The notes beneath the pieces were generated by a model. The model was not told where the DNA came from. It made no database searches and worked only from the letters and a program-made list of their open reading frames with translations. From Cesiribacter sp964504565 (GTDB lineage Bacteria; Bacteroidota; Bacteroidia; Cytophagales; Cyclobacteriaceae), in the NCBI GenBank assembly GCA_964504565.1, contig CAZDEY010000007.1, positions 124,001 through 188,000 on the forward strand: a stretch of 64,000 nucleotides of DNA, in the 5' to 3' direction. A program made the position numbers and the translations under genes. Below are positions 16,358 through 24,737 of the stretch, in pieces (within the stretch, counting starts at the first letter, position 1; every line of letters begins with the position of its first letter).

Positions 16358-16996
16358 CTATTCTGTTCTAAGCATAATTTCAGCGCCATCCGACGTAAAG
16401 GCAAAATAATGCCAGCGAAGCTGCTCTTGCTCTATATCGCCTACTATTAAAAGATATTCAGTAGCGGGGTTCTCGGGGTAGGCGGTATGCGCTTGGGTTA
16501 GTACTGAACTAAAATTACGGCATAGCATATTAACCTCTAGTCTTTTCTGATTAGCTGAATAGTTGGAATTAGAAATATACGTTACCAGGACTTTCAGTGG
16601 GGCGCGGAACTCAGTAAGTTTTACCATTTCCTGCCAGGCCAAGTAGGTGCTATTTTCTATTTCAACTAAGGCTAAATATTCTACTGGATAGGCTTCCTTT
16701 TCTTCAGGTTCTATTAATTCCCAATTAGTGCCGAGCGTTCGTACAGCGTAATTTTGGTTCGCAATAAATAACGACAAATCAACGAGTCCATCTTCAGTGC
16801 GGTAGCCTACTTCTGAGCCTAGTTTATTTATCAGATAAGTTCCTAGCCTAGAGTTTTTACCAGAACTTATTTTTGGTCCCAAAATAAATTTAGTCCAAGC
16901 TTTATCAGAGCGCCAGTTGTCTTCCCATTTAGAACAAGTTATAATTTCCTCATTCGAAAACGCGTGCCATAAGTGCTTAAAATCTAATGCCGTCAT
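16358..16996 (-). CDS. Hypothetical protein
   Basis: A soluble 212-residue protein of no family I recognise. It has no signal peptide or membrane segment. The segments D-G-L-V-D-L-S-L-F and Y-L-A-L-V-E-I-E-N-S-T, followed by a W-x-E-M-V-K-L helix, loosely recall a PD-(D/E)xK nuclease-like core, but the spacing is not convincing. It stands alone, convergent with the upstream hydrolase gene. Codon use looks native. Confidence 0.7.
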   Translation of the reverse strand: MTALDFKHLWHAFSNEEIITCSKWEDNWRSDKAWTKFILGPKISSGKNSRLGTYLINKLGSEVGYRTEDGLVDLSLFIANQNYAVRTLGTNWELIEPEEKEAYPVEYLALVEIENSTYLAWQEMVKLTEFRAPLKVLVTYISNSNYSANQKRLEVNMLCRNFSSVLTQAHTAYPENPATEYLLIVGDIEQEQLRWHYFAFTSDGAEIMLRTE

Positions 16997-17061
16997 AAGT
17001 AAGAAACCTAATAATCCACCAATGGTTATTTGATGTTACTAGGTATCTATTTCCTGCCTAA

Positions 17062-17442
17062 TTATGCAGTTAACATAGGCATATACTTTCTTCGGTTTTC
17101 GAAAAATACCCACAGGTTAACAGCCAGTACTACTAGCGCTATCGGCAGGCCGCTGGTTTCGTTTACGGTATGTGTCAGCACTATACCCACCACTACCGGA
17201 AATATCATGATGGCGGCGAGCGCCCGGGTTTTTGGAAATACTATAAGAATGCCGGACACAATTTCTACCAAGCCTACCAGCGGCATTAGCCAGCCAAAGG
17301 CCATCATGCACCCCATAAGGTCGGCCATGCCGGCGGGCAGGTCTTCCGGAACGGGCATGTAGTTGAAAAATTTATTCAGGCCGGAATTAACCAGGAGCAG
17401 GCCAAATAGCAGGCATACTCCAAAAAGAATTTTCTTTTTCAT
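17062..17442 (-). CDS. DoxX-family membrane protein
   Basis: A 126-residue protein with four predicted transmembrane helices. It shows the DoxX pattern L-L-V-N-S-G-L-N-K-F-F near residue 20 and G-L-V-E-I-V-S-G near residue 58. DoxX proteins are small inner-membrane proteins linked to redox metabolism, though their reaction is usually unknown. It is the most distal member of a minus-strand cluster (reductase, two VOC proteins) divergent from a GlxA-type regulator. Confidence 0.85.
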   Translation of the reverse strand: MKKKILFGVCLLFGLLLVNSGLNKFFNYMPVPEDLPAGMADLMGCMMAFGWLMPLVGLVEIVSGILIVFPKTRALAAIMIFPVVVGIVLTHTVNETSGLPIALVVLAVNLWVFFENRRKYMPMLTA

Positions 17443-17541
17443 AAGCTTGGTAAATGTTGAGAAGTAGAAATTTAGCCGAAGCTAGGCAAATTTCATAACC
17501 ATTCTTAGTAGCAGTGTTTGCCCGGCGCCCGGCTGCTTGGT

Positions 17542-18123
17542 TTAGGCCTTTTGGTACTCCAGCACAGCAATGCCGCAGCCATAAGCTTGGGCCGACTTTA
17601 ACTGTAATTTTTTGTTTTCGGTAAGCTGGTTAAATAGCGGCAGGCCCTGGCCTAAAGCTACCGGGTTCACAAATAAGTAGTACTCGTCTACTGAATCTTC
17701 TTTTATAAGCGAGCCTGCAAAGGCCGAGCCTCCGTAAGCAATTAAGTCTTTTCCAGGCTGCTGTTTAAGTTCTTTCACTTCCTGGGCTAAGGAGTTTTCG
17801 GTCAGGCGGGTGTTTTGCCAGGCCGAGGCATCGGTGCCGGTAAAATCTCCGGTTGCGGAAAATACTACTTTCTGGGCATCCACCATTAGTTTGCCAAACG
17901 CCTGCTCTGGATTCTGGTTATCCTGAGCTACACCCTGCCAGTACGGAATAAAGCCCTTGGCAAAACTTTTCCCCATCAGTATGGTATCAACGGAATTGTT
18001 TAGGGCAGTAGCGTAGGTCTTTAGCTTATCGTCCCAGTTCCACACCATCCAGTCCATTTCGCCTTTAGGGCCGGCTATGTAGCCGTCAAGTGAAGTTTGT
18101 ACTTGTAATTTCAATTTTCTCAT
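17542..18123 (-). CDS. Dihydrofolate reductase family protein (RibD C-terminal domain)
   Basis: A 193-residue RibD_C/YwjB-type reductase. It starts M-R-K-L-K-L-Q-V-Q-T-S-L-D-G-Y-I-A-G, the family hallmark, followed by T-I-L-M-G-K and D-L-I-A-Y-G-G-S-A-F-A (NADPH-binding loop), and N-P-V-A-L-G-Q-G-L-P-L-F. It is expected to be an NADPH-dependent reductase of the cytoplasm; the true substrate of these stand-alone proteins is generally not known. Five bases separate it from the upstream VOC gene. Confidence 0.92.
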   Translation of the reverse strand: MRKLKLQVQTSLDGYIAGPKGEMDWMVWNWDDKLKTYATALNNSVDTILMGKSFAKGFIPYWQGVAQDNQNPEQAFGKLMVDAQKVVFSATGDFTGTDASAWQNTRLTENSLAQEVKELKQQPGKDLIAYGGSAFAGSLIKEDSVDEYYLFVNPVALGQGLPLFNQLTENKKLQLKSAQAYGCGIAVLEYQKA

Positions 18124-18128
18124 AGCTT

Positions 18129-18512
18129 TTACATACTTGGTTGAAGAATGCTGTTTCGATTGCCTTCGGTATCGGTAAAAGCCACGTGCAGGCCAATGCC
18201 CGGCACCGCGATGGGTTCGCCGTGTACCTGGCCGCCATTGGCAATTATTTTTTGCATAGACGACCGAATATCGGCTACCCCAATTACTACCGATACCTGA
18301 TTGGGCACAGCCGGGTTGGGGGCAAACATACCGCCGCTTATAGCACCGCGGTGGCCGTGCGCTACGGCATCTTGCTCGGCAGTAGTAAGCAGCAGGTAGT
18401 TATCCATTTCTTTGCCCAGTTGCTGGGTTTTCCAGCCAAAGGTAGTTTGGTAAAACTGGGCTGCCCGTTGGGCATTTTTGTAGGGCATCTCAAAGTGAAT
18501 GACGGGTTCCAT
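18129..18512 (-). CDS. VOC family (glyoxalase/bleomycin resistance) protein
   Basis: A 127-residue protein made of two beta-alpha-beta-beta-beta modules, starting M-E-P-V-I-H-F-E-M-P-Y-K-N-A-Q-R-A-A-Q-F-Y, with F-G-W-K in the first module and G-L-H-V-A-F-T-D-T-E-G-N-R-N in the second, where the metal-binding glutamate is expected. The reaction cannot be assigned. It lies between another VOC gene and the RibD-type reductase on the same strand. Confidence 0.92.
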   Translation of the reverse strand: MEPVIHFEMPYKNAQRAAQFYQTTFGWKTQQLGKEMDNYLLLTTAEQDAVAHGHRGAISGGMFAPNPAVPNQVSVVIGVADIRSSMQKIIANGGQVHGEPIAVPGIGLHVAFTDTEGNRNSILQPSM

Positions 18513-18529
18513 AGGAATATGATTTGTGG

Positions 18530-18982
18530 TTAAGAATTATAGGCTAGTTCAAGTTCAGAAATATCGAGCTTACGCATAGTCATCATGGCGGCAAACATTT
18601 TCTTAATATTCTCAGGCTTGTGGCTCTGGGCCAATTCAATAAAGCGCCGGGGCACCAGTTGCCACCACAGGCCGTAGCGGTCCTGGCACCAGCCGCACTG
18701 GCTCCCCCTGCCGCCCCGGGCGGTTAAGTTCTCCCACAGAAAATCTATTTCCGGCTGGTGGTCGCAATGCACCAGTAGCGATATGGCCTCCGTAAACGTA
18801 TACTGAGGCCCGCCATTAAGCGCCATAAATTCCTGTCCGTCCAGGGTAAAATCAACCACAAGTTGGTTGTGGGCTGTAATGCCGGAATTAGGAAAGAGTC
18901 TACAGTAAAAATCGGCGGCTTCTTTCCCTTCCTTATTAAACCATAAACAGGGCCTGATTTTTTGCCGGCTTAGCTGTACCAT
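18530..18982 (-). CDS. VOC family protein, PhnB-like
   Basis: A 150-residue protein from ATG 18982, of the PhnB/3-demethylubiquinone methyltransferase-like VOC group: I-R-P-C-L-W-F-N-K-E-G-K-E-A-A-D-F-Y-C-R-L-F-P-N-S, then F-M-A-L-N-G-G-P and the C-terminal W-C-Q-D-R-Y-G-L-W-W-Q-L-V-P. The frame is open 18 codons further up to 19036, but that stretch lacks family resemblance and contains a promoter-like TAGTATTG box, so the shorter start is preferred. It is first in the minus-strand cluster facing the GlxA-type regulator. Confidence 0.9.
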   Translation of the reverse strand: MVQLSRQKIRPCLWFNKEGKEAADFYCRLFPNSGITAHNQLVVDFTLDGQEFMALNGGPQYTFTEAISLLVHCDHQPEIDFLWENLTARGGRGSQCGWCQDRYGLWWQLVPRRFIELAQSHKPENIKKMFAAMMTMRKLDISELELAYNS

Positions 18983-19108
18983 AGGGTGTTGCGTTTGTTT
19001 ATACAATACTAGGCAATCCTGTTCTGACTCGTACATGGCAAATGCGACAATAGCGGGGGTTGATTACGACACGATTTCCGGCTACCTTATTAGCCTAATT
19101 GCTACGCT

Positions 19109-20092
19109 ATGAAGCACGTTTCTATTCTGGTACCCAAAGGCCAATTTAGTATAGTTAATATTGCCGGTTCGTTCCAAATACTTAACTGGGCCAGCGATAC
19201 GTATTTTCAGCAAACCCGCCAGCCGCTGTTTACCGTAGAGTTTGTGGGCTACAGCAAGCCGGCGGCCGACAGTGACGGCTGGTACACGGTGAGTCCGCCC
19301 CGCACGGTGGCCGATATTGCCCATACCGACCTAATTATTTTGCCCGCGGTACATAGCGATATGCCCGCGGCCGTGCAGGAAAACCAGGAAATTATTGGCT
19401 GGATTCAGCGGCAGTACGCAGCTGGCGCCGGCGTGGCGGCATTTTGTATTGGAGTATACCTGCTGGCTGAAACAGGGATCCTGAACGGAAAAAGTTGCTC
19501 TACCCACTGGGCCCAGGCCGAAAATCTTCAGAAGGCGTATCCGGAAATTAAGGTGCAATCGGAAAAAATTGTAACCGAATGTAACGGTATTTATACCAGT
19601 GGCGGGGCCTATGCTTTTACCAACCTGCTGCTTTATTTAATAGAAAAATACGGCGGCCGCGAGCTGGCCATATTAACCGCCAAAGCCTTTATGCTGGATA
19701 TTGATAAAAATAACCAAGCGGTATTCATGATTTTTCAGGGGCAGAAAGACCACGGCGATGAATTGGTACAAAAAGTACAGGAATATTTAGAAAGCAACTA
19801 TACTGAAAAGGTGGGCGTGGCCGAACTTGCCGACCGTTTCGCCATAACGCGCCGCACTCTGGAACGCCGCTTTAAGGCCGCAACCGGCAATTCCGCCCTG
19901 GAGTATTTGCAGCGCATTCGAATTGAGGCAGCCAAACGCCAGCTGGAAGGAAGCCAGGCTACTGTAAATACCGCTATGTACGAGGTTGGCTATAGCGATA
20001 CCAAAGCGTTTAGGGAGGTATTTAAAAAATATGCCGGCCTTAGCCCGGCAGAGTATAAGAAGAAATTTAAGAATGTGTTGGCTGAGGCTTAA
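19109..20092 (+). CDS. GlxA/FtrA-type transcriptional regulator (DJ-1/PfpI + AraC)
   Basis: A 327-residue two-domain regulator. Residues about 1-185 form a DJ-1/PfpI-like domain with the nucleophile-elbow region G-A-G-V-A-A-F-C-I-G-V-Y-L-L-A. Residues about 220-325 carry two helix-turn-helix motifs of the AraC type: V-A-E-L-A-D-R-F-A-I-T-R-R-T-L-E-R-R-F-K and A-M-Y-E-V-G-Y-S-D-T-K-A-F-R. It is divergent from the VOC/VOC/reductase/DoxX cluster with about 126 bases between, so it probably controls that cluster (inference). Its 3' end overlaps the convergent membrane-protein gene by 26 bases. Confidence 0.94.
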   Translation: MKHVSILVPKGQFSIVNIAGSFQILNWASDTYFQQTRQPLFTVEFVGYSKPAADSDGWYTVSPPRTVADIAHTDLIILPAVHSDMPAAVQENQEIIGWIQRQYAAGAGVAAFCIGVYLLAETGILNGKSCSTHWAQAENLQKAYPEIKVQSEKIVTECNGIYTSGGAYAFTNLLLYLIEKYGGRELAILTAKAFMLDIDKNNQAVFMIFQGQKDHGDELVQKVQEYLESNYTEKVGVAELADRFAITRRTLERRFKAATGNSALEYLQRIRIEAAKRQLEGSQATVNTAMYEVGYSDTKAFREVFKKYAGLSPAEYKKKFKNVLAEA

Positions 20093-20639
20093 GCTTCGGT
20101 TCAATATTGCTGTAGGAGGTAAGCAAGCGCAAAGCTAACAACAGAAATATTGAGGCGGTTAGCAGTGGTATATAGAACATATAACTCGCAGGCAAAAAAA
20201 GAGCTAGAAATAACGAACCTATAGAAATTAAACCAGCGGCCAAAGCGTAGCCTATTTCATTGTAAAACCAAGCGTAGGGAAACAGGTGAGCCCCGGTAAT
20301 AATGGCGTAACCCATAATAAAGTAATCGGGATACTTTAACAGAAAGAAAACCAAAAATGGAAAGTAAAATAACTGGGCAAAATTAAGCCATAGCCCTAAT
20401 GACTGAAGCGGGTTGTTTTCCAATTTCCAATTAGTTCTAAAAAGTTTGGATAAACCGAAGGCTAAAGGCAACATAGCCGCTCCCACCATAAAGGTAAATA
20501 CGCTTTTACTATAGGCCGGAAAGTTCAGTAACCAAATAAAGGTAATTACTGACCAAAGGGTGGTAGCTGCAAAAATAAAATCAACCCCCTTTTTTGCTTC
20601 TACCTGGATTTCTGATTTAAGCTGTTGTAAAGATTTCAT
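20067..20639 (-). CDS. Multi-pass membrane protein (possibly DUF7010-like)
   Basis: A 190-residue integral membrane protein with about six hydrophobic helices after an amphipathic N terminus (M-K-S-L-Q-Q-L-K-S-E-I-Q-V-E-A-K-K-G). The layout resembles the DUF7010 family, but this is by memory and weak. ATG 20639 is chosen over a TTG nine bases upstream. It converges on, and overlaps, the end of the GlxA-type regulator gene. Function is unknown. Confidence 0.72.
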   Translation of the reverse strand: MKSLQQLKSEIQVEAKKGVDFIFAATTLWSVITFIWLLNFPAYSKSVFTFMVGAAMLPLAFGLSKLFRTNWKLENNPLQSLGLWLNFAQLFYFPFLVFFLLKYPDYFIMGYAIITGAHLFPYAWFYNEIGYALAAGLISIGSLFLALFLPASYMFYIPLLTASIFLLLALRLLTSYSNIEPKLKPQPTHS

Positions 20640-20786
20640 AGTAAACAATTTGATTAAGGATTAGCAAGCCTATATATCTTGTTCCCAGATTTTATCGTGG
20701 GCTTATTAGTGTTCGGGCAAGACACACTAAAGATAATGAGTTAAATTGATAAAGATACCATAGTGAATAGTCACTGAGTTAAAGAA

Positions 20787-21170
20787 TTAGTTTAAAAATT
20801 TATTTGCCAGATTTATAATTATATAAAAGATATTTATATATAGAGCTACACCAAGAACTGAAAACATCAAATATTGTCTATGTTTTTTAAAGTACCCATA
20901 CTCTTTATAATGGCGGTAACTAATATCAGGAGAAAATTGACTGGTAATGCCGAAAGGAAAACAAATGAAAGTAAACTTTTCGCTTAAGCTTAGGGGTTCA
21001 ATAGTTCGAGCTTTGGCATAAGAAATTCTTTTTTCTAATCTACCGACTTCATCGCCAGATTTGAGCCTTTTCTCTATTCTGTTTATAGCGTAGGCATAAT
21101 TTGAGCTTTTAATTAACCTGCAGAGCTGTTCCACCGTGGGTATTTTGTCTTTCTTATCGTTATTCCTCAC
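20787..21170 (-). CDS. Hypothetical protein with C-terminal membrane helix
   Basis: A 127-residue protein with a basic, charged N-terminal region and one strong hydrophobic helix near the C terminus (L-M-F-S-V-L-G-V-A-L-Y-I-N-I-F-Y-I-I-I-N), suggesting tail anchoring. The start is GTG at 21170 and overlaps the upstream YciI-like stop (GTGA), which supports translational coupling and therefore coding status. It is AT-richer than its neighbours. No family was recognised. Confidence 0.6.
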   Translation of the reverse strand: MRNNDKKDKIPTVEQLCRLIKSSNYAYAINRIEKRLKSGDEVGRLEKRISYAKARTIEPLSLSEKFTFICFPFGITSQFSPDISYRHYKEYGYFKKHRQYLMFSVLGVALYINIFYIIINLANKFLN

Positions 21171-21625
21171 AGTCCATTAGTCCAGATTTTATCGTGGGCT
21201 TCCAGGTATTTGGGTAGGGCGGCCGAGCCGTACCACTCCAGCACCTCGGCTTTTAAATAGTTGGCGGCTATGGCCGGATCGGTTTGCAAAAGCTCTTTTG
21301 CTTCCTCTACTGTGGCTACGTTAAGTATAAAAATACCCCGATATTCTTTATCGTTCGTTCCCATTGGGCCGGCTACTACCAACTGACCGGCATCTTGCAT
21401 CCGTTTCATGTTTTGCATATGCCCGGCAAAGGCTTTGTTTCTGGCTGCTTCGTCGGTAGAAGTATTAGTGCCGGTTTTTAGCAGCACAAACACGTAGCTT
21501 TTCATGCCGTAAGCATCGGCACCCAGTTTTTTGGCTAATTCAGCATTGTAATTAGGGTTGGTAGTTTGGGCTGGGGCACTTACGGAGTATAGCAGAATAC
21601 CCAGAAAAAAGGCTACAACTTTCAT
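21167..21625 (-). CDS. Secreted YciI-family protein
   Basis: A 152-residue protein with a signal peptide (M-K-V-V-A-F-F-L-G-I-L-L-Y-S-V-S-A-P-A before Q) and a YciI-like alpha/beta barrel domain: Y-V-F-V-L-L-K-T-G, the H in A-G-H-M-Q-N-M-K, G-Q-L-V-V-A-G-P, and F-I-L-N-V-A-T-V-E-E-A-K-E-L-L. The ATG at 21625 is taken because it directly begins the signal peptide; the frame extends to 21658 but that would overlap the FKBP gene. Export of a YciI domain is common in Bacteroidota and its reaction is unknown. Confidence 0.85.
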   Translation of the reverse strand: MKVVAFFLGILLYSVSAPAQTTNPNYNAELAKKLGADAYGMKSYVFVLLKTGTNTSTDEAARNKAFAGHMQNMKRMQDAGQLVVAGPMGTNDKEYRGIFILNVATVEEAKELLQTDPAIAANYLKAEVLEWYGSAALPKYLEAHDKIWTNGL

Positions 21626-21635
21626 TATTACCGAA

Positions 21636-22061
21636 TTAATTAACCGAAATAAGTTCAATATCGAACAGGAGTACTTTGCCCGCCGGTGGACTACCGTAAT
21701 TTCCGTACCCTAAATGCGGAGGTATCAGCAGCATGCCCTTTCCTCCTTCTTTAAAAAACGTTATGCCTTCGGTCCAGCCGGGTATTACCCCTTGTAAATT
21801 AAATGAGGCGGTATTTTGGTCAAATACGCTGCCATCCATATAGTACCCTCGGTACTTAACTGTAACGTTGCTATTGGCAGTAGGGCGGGCTCCGGTGCCG
21901 GGTTCATCAATTATGTAGTATAAGCCGGAAGAGGTTACATTAGCATTTAAGTTGTTATCAGCTATGTAGGCCTCCAGATCGGCAATGGTCTCGGGTTCGG
22001 GCTCTTCTTCCTTACAAGCAAATAAGGAGAAAAATAAAAGAAGGTATAGTGCGTACTTCAT
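21636..22061 (-). CDS. FKBP-type peptidyl-prolyl isomerase lipoprotein
   Basis: A 141-residue lipoprotein with lipobox F-S-L-F-A-C (Cys at residue 16), an acidic K-E-E-E-P-E-P-E-T linker and one FKBP domain: V-T-V-K-Y-R-G-Y-Y-M-D-G-S-V-F-D, then V-I-P-G-W-T-E-G-I, and L-L-I-P-P-H-L-G-Y-G-N-Y-G at the active site. It probably assists folding of envelope proteins in the periplasm. Ten bases upstream of the YciI-like gene, on the same strand. Confidence 0.93.
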   Translation of the reverse strand: MKYALYLLLFFSLFACKEEEPEPETIADLEAYIADNNLNANVTSSGLYYIIDEPGTGARPTANSNVTVKYRGYYMDGSVFDQNTASFNLQGVIPGWTEGITFFKEGGKGMLLIPPHLGYGNYGSPPAGKVLLFDIELISVN

Positions 22062-22458
22062 AAATTTGATGACCTAATCAGTTAGGAAAGTTACTGAAAG
22101 CTAAGGTTACTGGCAACATCTGGATGAGAATGACAAACAGAATTGCTCGTTTGGAACAGAATTATGGCCTTTAGATCTGACCCCCTTGGCATGCTTTATT
22201 AATTATTCGGCTTATGAGGTAAATCATCTACCCAGGCCCAGCATAGTAGTTTGTTCACTAGATTTCTATAGCTTATGTAGGGTGCGCTACTGCCTTTCTT
22301 CCACCTAAACAACTATAAAATTTCGGTTTTGCGGAAGTATTATTTATCAAGCATATTTTTTGTGTAAAGATTCTATTACTAGTTGCATTAGCTTATGCTA
22401 TTTTTGGTTAGTAGGTAAATGCGGTAGTATACTCTTATAAAGTGAACCTAAAGTGGTC
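22062..22458. other. Gene-free divergent intergenic region with promoter
   Basis: These 397 bases separate divergent genes. No open frame of note is present. A box TATTTTTG at 22399-22406 matches the Bacteroidota -7 consensus and would serve the ATP-grasp gene with a leader of about 45 bases. No repeat or hairpin stood out. Confidence 0.5.
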
Positions 22459-23496
22459 ATGAACATTAAACCGGCTAATTGGGAAAATTGGCACTGGCTG
22501 CTTAAGTACCTGCCCATAGTGCCGGTATGGGTTTGGCTGTGTTATAAAGGCAGGTCTTGGTGGTTTTTTACTACTGCCAATCCTAATCTCCGGTTTAGTG
22601 GGTTTATATACCAAAGCAAAAGGGAAAGTTACCAGTTATTGCCGCCCCACAGTTACCCCTCAAGTATACTGATTGCGGCGCGGGCCAACTTCAAACTTGT
22701 GCTGCGCCAGTTAGCCGCCAGCGGAATACGGTATCCGCTAATTGTGAAGCCCAACGTTGGGCAAATGGGGTTGCTTTTTAGAGTACTGCCTAACGAAGAT
22801 GCGTTGCGGAGATACCATACACAACTTCCGATAGACTACTTAATTCAGGCGTACTCTCCGTACCCTACTGAGGTTAGTGTCTACTACTATCGCTATCCGG
22901 GGCGGGCGCAGGGGGTTATTACAGGTTTTGTAATGAAGCAGCCCCTAACCGTAGTGGGTGATGGGGAATCTAGCCTAAAGCAACTGATACGGGGCAACCC
23001 CAAGGCAGCGCTTAAGCAGAAAGAAATTTTTATTCGGCACCAGGGAAAGCTGAACTATATACCCGCTAAAGGCGAACGTTATCAACTAATTTCTACACTA
23101 AACCTAAGCCAGGGCGGCGAGCTTATTAGTATGGAAGCCGAGAAGGATGCAGATCTGCTGGCAGTATTTGATAGGTTTAGCCACCATACAAATTTCTACT
23201 TTGGCCGCTACGATATTAGATGTAGCTCAGTTGCCGAACTAAAGCGGGGAGAGAATTTTCATATACTGGAGGTAAACGGCTGCGGAGCCGAGCCTCATCA
23301 TGTGTATGGCAATGAAAACACCCTGCGGCAAGCCTACCAAATTCTCACCGACCATTGGTGCCACCTGTATGCTATTTCAGAAGGCCTTAAAACTCCGGAA
23401 ACCCCACCCTGGAAGTTCTGGGCGGGGCTTCGGTATACCTGGAAAGCCTACCGGCACTACCGGTTACTAAAACGGCTGGAACAAAATGTGGACTGA
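22459..23496 (+). CDS. ATP-grasp protein, D-Ala-D-Ala ligase-like
   Basis: A 345-residue protein from ATG 22459. The C-terminal two thirds fit an ATP-grasp domain: Y-P-L-I-V-K-P-N-V-G-Q-M-G (lysine for ATP), Y-L-I-Q-A-Y, G-F-V-M-K-Q-P-L-T-V-V-G-D-G-E-S-S-L, F-Y-F-G-R-Y-D-I-R and the metal-binding F-H-I-L-E-V-N-G-C-G-A-E-P-H-H-V-Y. The N terminus is hydrophobic and tryptophan-rich (W-H-W-L-L-K-Y-L-P-I-V-P-V-W-V-W), so the protein may sit at the membrane. Similar Bacteroidota proteins are annotated as D-alanine-D-alanine ligase-like, but the substrate is not known. It is convergent with the rmlD-like gene five bases downstream. Confidence 0.82.
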   Translation: MNIKPANWENWHWLLKYLPIVPVWVWLCYKGRSWWFFTTANPNLRFSGFIYQSKRESYQLLPPHSYPSSILIAARANFKLVLRQLAASGIRYPLIVKPNVGQMGLLFRVLPNEDALRRYHTQLPIDYLIQAYSPYPTEVSVYYYRYPGRAQGVITGFVMKQPLTVVGDGESSLKQLIRGNPKAALKQKEIFIRHQGKLNYIPAKGERYQLISTLNLSQGGELISMEAEKDADLLAVFDRFSHHTNFYFGRYDIRCSSVAELKRGENFHILEVNGCGAEPHHVYGNENTLRQAYQILTDHWCHLYAISEGLKTPETPPWKFWAGLRYTWKAYRHYRLLKRLEQNVD

Positions 23497-23501
23497 ATCA
23501 T

Positions 23502-24396
23502 TTACGGCAGTTGGCTCATCATAAGTTCTATACCTTCTATAAAACTGTGCGGGCTATAGCCTAATTCTCGGCGGGCTTTGTCTATTTTGAAGCCGGTTTT
23601 GGGCGGGCGTTTGGCCGGTTGGGTAAAGGTGCTGCTGTCGGCTTTCTCTATATACTTTTTATCCAGGTTGAAGTATTCGGCGGTGGCGTAGGCCATATCC
23701 AGCGGGGTCAGCATATCGGGGCCACTAATATTCCAGATGCCTTCGGCTTTATTTTTAGCGATGCGCAGGCAGCCGTCGGCCAGGACTTCGGCCAGGGTAG
23801 GGGTGCGCCACTGGTCGTTTACTACTTTAATATCCTTACCGTCTTCCAGGCTCTTTTTTACCCACAGAATAATGTTGGAGCGGCTCATACCCGGCGTTAC
23901 GCCGTATACCAAAACCGTACGGGCTATGGCCCAGGGGCAGCTAGCGGCCTGTACAATCTTTTCGGCTTCCAATTTGCTTTCGCCGTAAAAGTTTACCGGG
24001 GCCGGTTTGGCTTCTTCGTCCAACGGTCCTTCTTTCCCACTAAAAATAAAGTCGGTAGAAAGGTGCAGGAAAAAGATGTTCCGGCGGCTACAGGCTTCGG
24101 TGAGTAGGCGTACGGATTCTATGTTCTGCTGCCGGCAAGCTTCCTGGTTCAATTCGCACTCATCTACATTCGTCATAGCCGCCGTATGAATTATCACCTC
24201 CGGATGATAAATTTCAAGGGCGGCATTTNNNNNNNNNNTCCTCAGCACTGGTGATATCCATTTGGCGGTAGGGTACATCTGCATTTAAGCGGCTTTTACC
24301 CCGGCCGGTGGCTAAAAAATCGCCGCCTTCTTGTTGAAGTTGGGCTACTAATTTTTGCCCTAAAAGTCCGTTGGCACCAGTTATTAGTATTTTCAT
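23502..24396 (-). CDS. RmlD-like dTDP-4-dehydrorhamnose reductase family protein, interrupted by an assembly gap
   Basis: A short-chain reductase of about 298 residues. N-terminal part: M-K-I-L-I-T-G-A-N-G-L-L-G-Q-K-L (NAD(P)-binding), C-terminal part: I-I-H-T-A-A-M-T-N-V-D-E-C-E, the F-L-H-L-S-T-D-F-I-F-S-G and Y-G-E-S-K-L-E-A-E (YxxxK) catalytic motifs. The ten N at 24229-24238 split it after residue ~53. The two halves are in frame only if the true missing length is a multiple of three, so ten is a placeholder, not a real length; comparison with typical RmlD spacing suggests only a few codons are missing. No rmlA, B or C gene is nearby, so a role in rhamnose synthesis is unproven. Confidence 0.85.
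24229..24238. other. Assembly gap (10 N)
   Basis: Ten undetermined bases inside the rmlD-like gene. Ten is not compatible with the reading frame on both sides; a multiple of three is required. Confidence 0.99.
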
Positions 24397-24424
24397 CTAA
24401 AAAATAAATTCTGTTCTTAATAAA

Positions 24425-24736
24425 TTATAATCCGTGCCCGCCTAAAATCCGTAGCTTTTGCCCGCCCTTAGGTGGCTCCGCCAGTAACGGCATGGCTTGA
24501 CTGATCAGTTCTTTTACACCCGGCAAGTTAAGCGAATTATCGTGGGCTTGCTCGGATCTCCAGGCTTCGGTAATCCATACTTTATTAGGCTCACTCTTTT
24601 CCTGGCTAACTAGGTAAAGCTGGCAATCGTCTGATTTTGCCATTAGGTCGGCAGCTTTCAATAAAATTTCACTCAAAGCAGTGCCCTGACCTTCTTTAGC
24701 CAGTAAATAACCGTGGAGACCGTAGCGCGCTGCCAT
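24425..24736 (-). CDS. Antibiotic biosynthesis monooxygenase (ABM) domain protein
   Basis: A 103-residue single-domain ABM/quinol-monooxygenase-like protein (dimeric alpha+beta barrel): Y-G-L-H-G-Y-L-L-A-K-E-G-Q-G-T-A-L, C-Q-L-Y-L-V-S, and V-W-I-T-E-A-W-R-S-E-Q-A-H-D-N-S-L. It begins one base after the stop of the cyclophilin gene and is clearly cotranscribed with it. Substrate is unknown; such proteins often act in electron transfer or detoxification. Confidence 0.9.
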   Translation of the reverse strand: MAARYGLHGYLLAKEGQGTALSEILLKAADLMAKSDDCQLYLVSQEKSEPNKVWITEAWRSEQAHDNSLNLPGVKELISQAMPLLAEPPKGGQKLRILGGHGL

Positions 24737-24737
24737 C

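Noticed and set aside
17030..17362. Open frame of 110 codons on the plus strand
   Set aside because: Antisense to the DoxX gene; serine- and threonine-rich shadow of hydrophobic codons.
23619..24107. Open frame of 162 codons on the plus strand
   Set aside because: Antisense to the rmlD-like gene; no family pattern, composition is a mirror of the real gene.
24229..24238. The rmlD-like gene as a true pseudogene
   Set aside because: The only break is the N run; sequence on both sides is intact and conserved.
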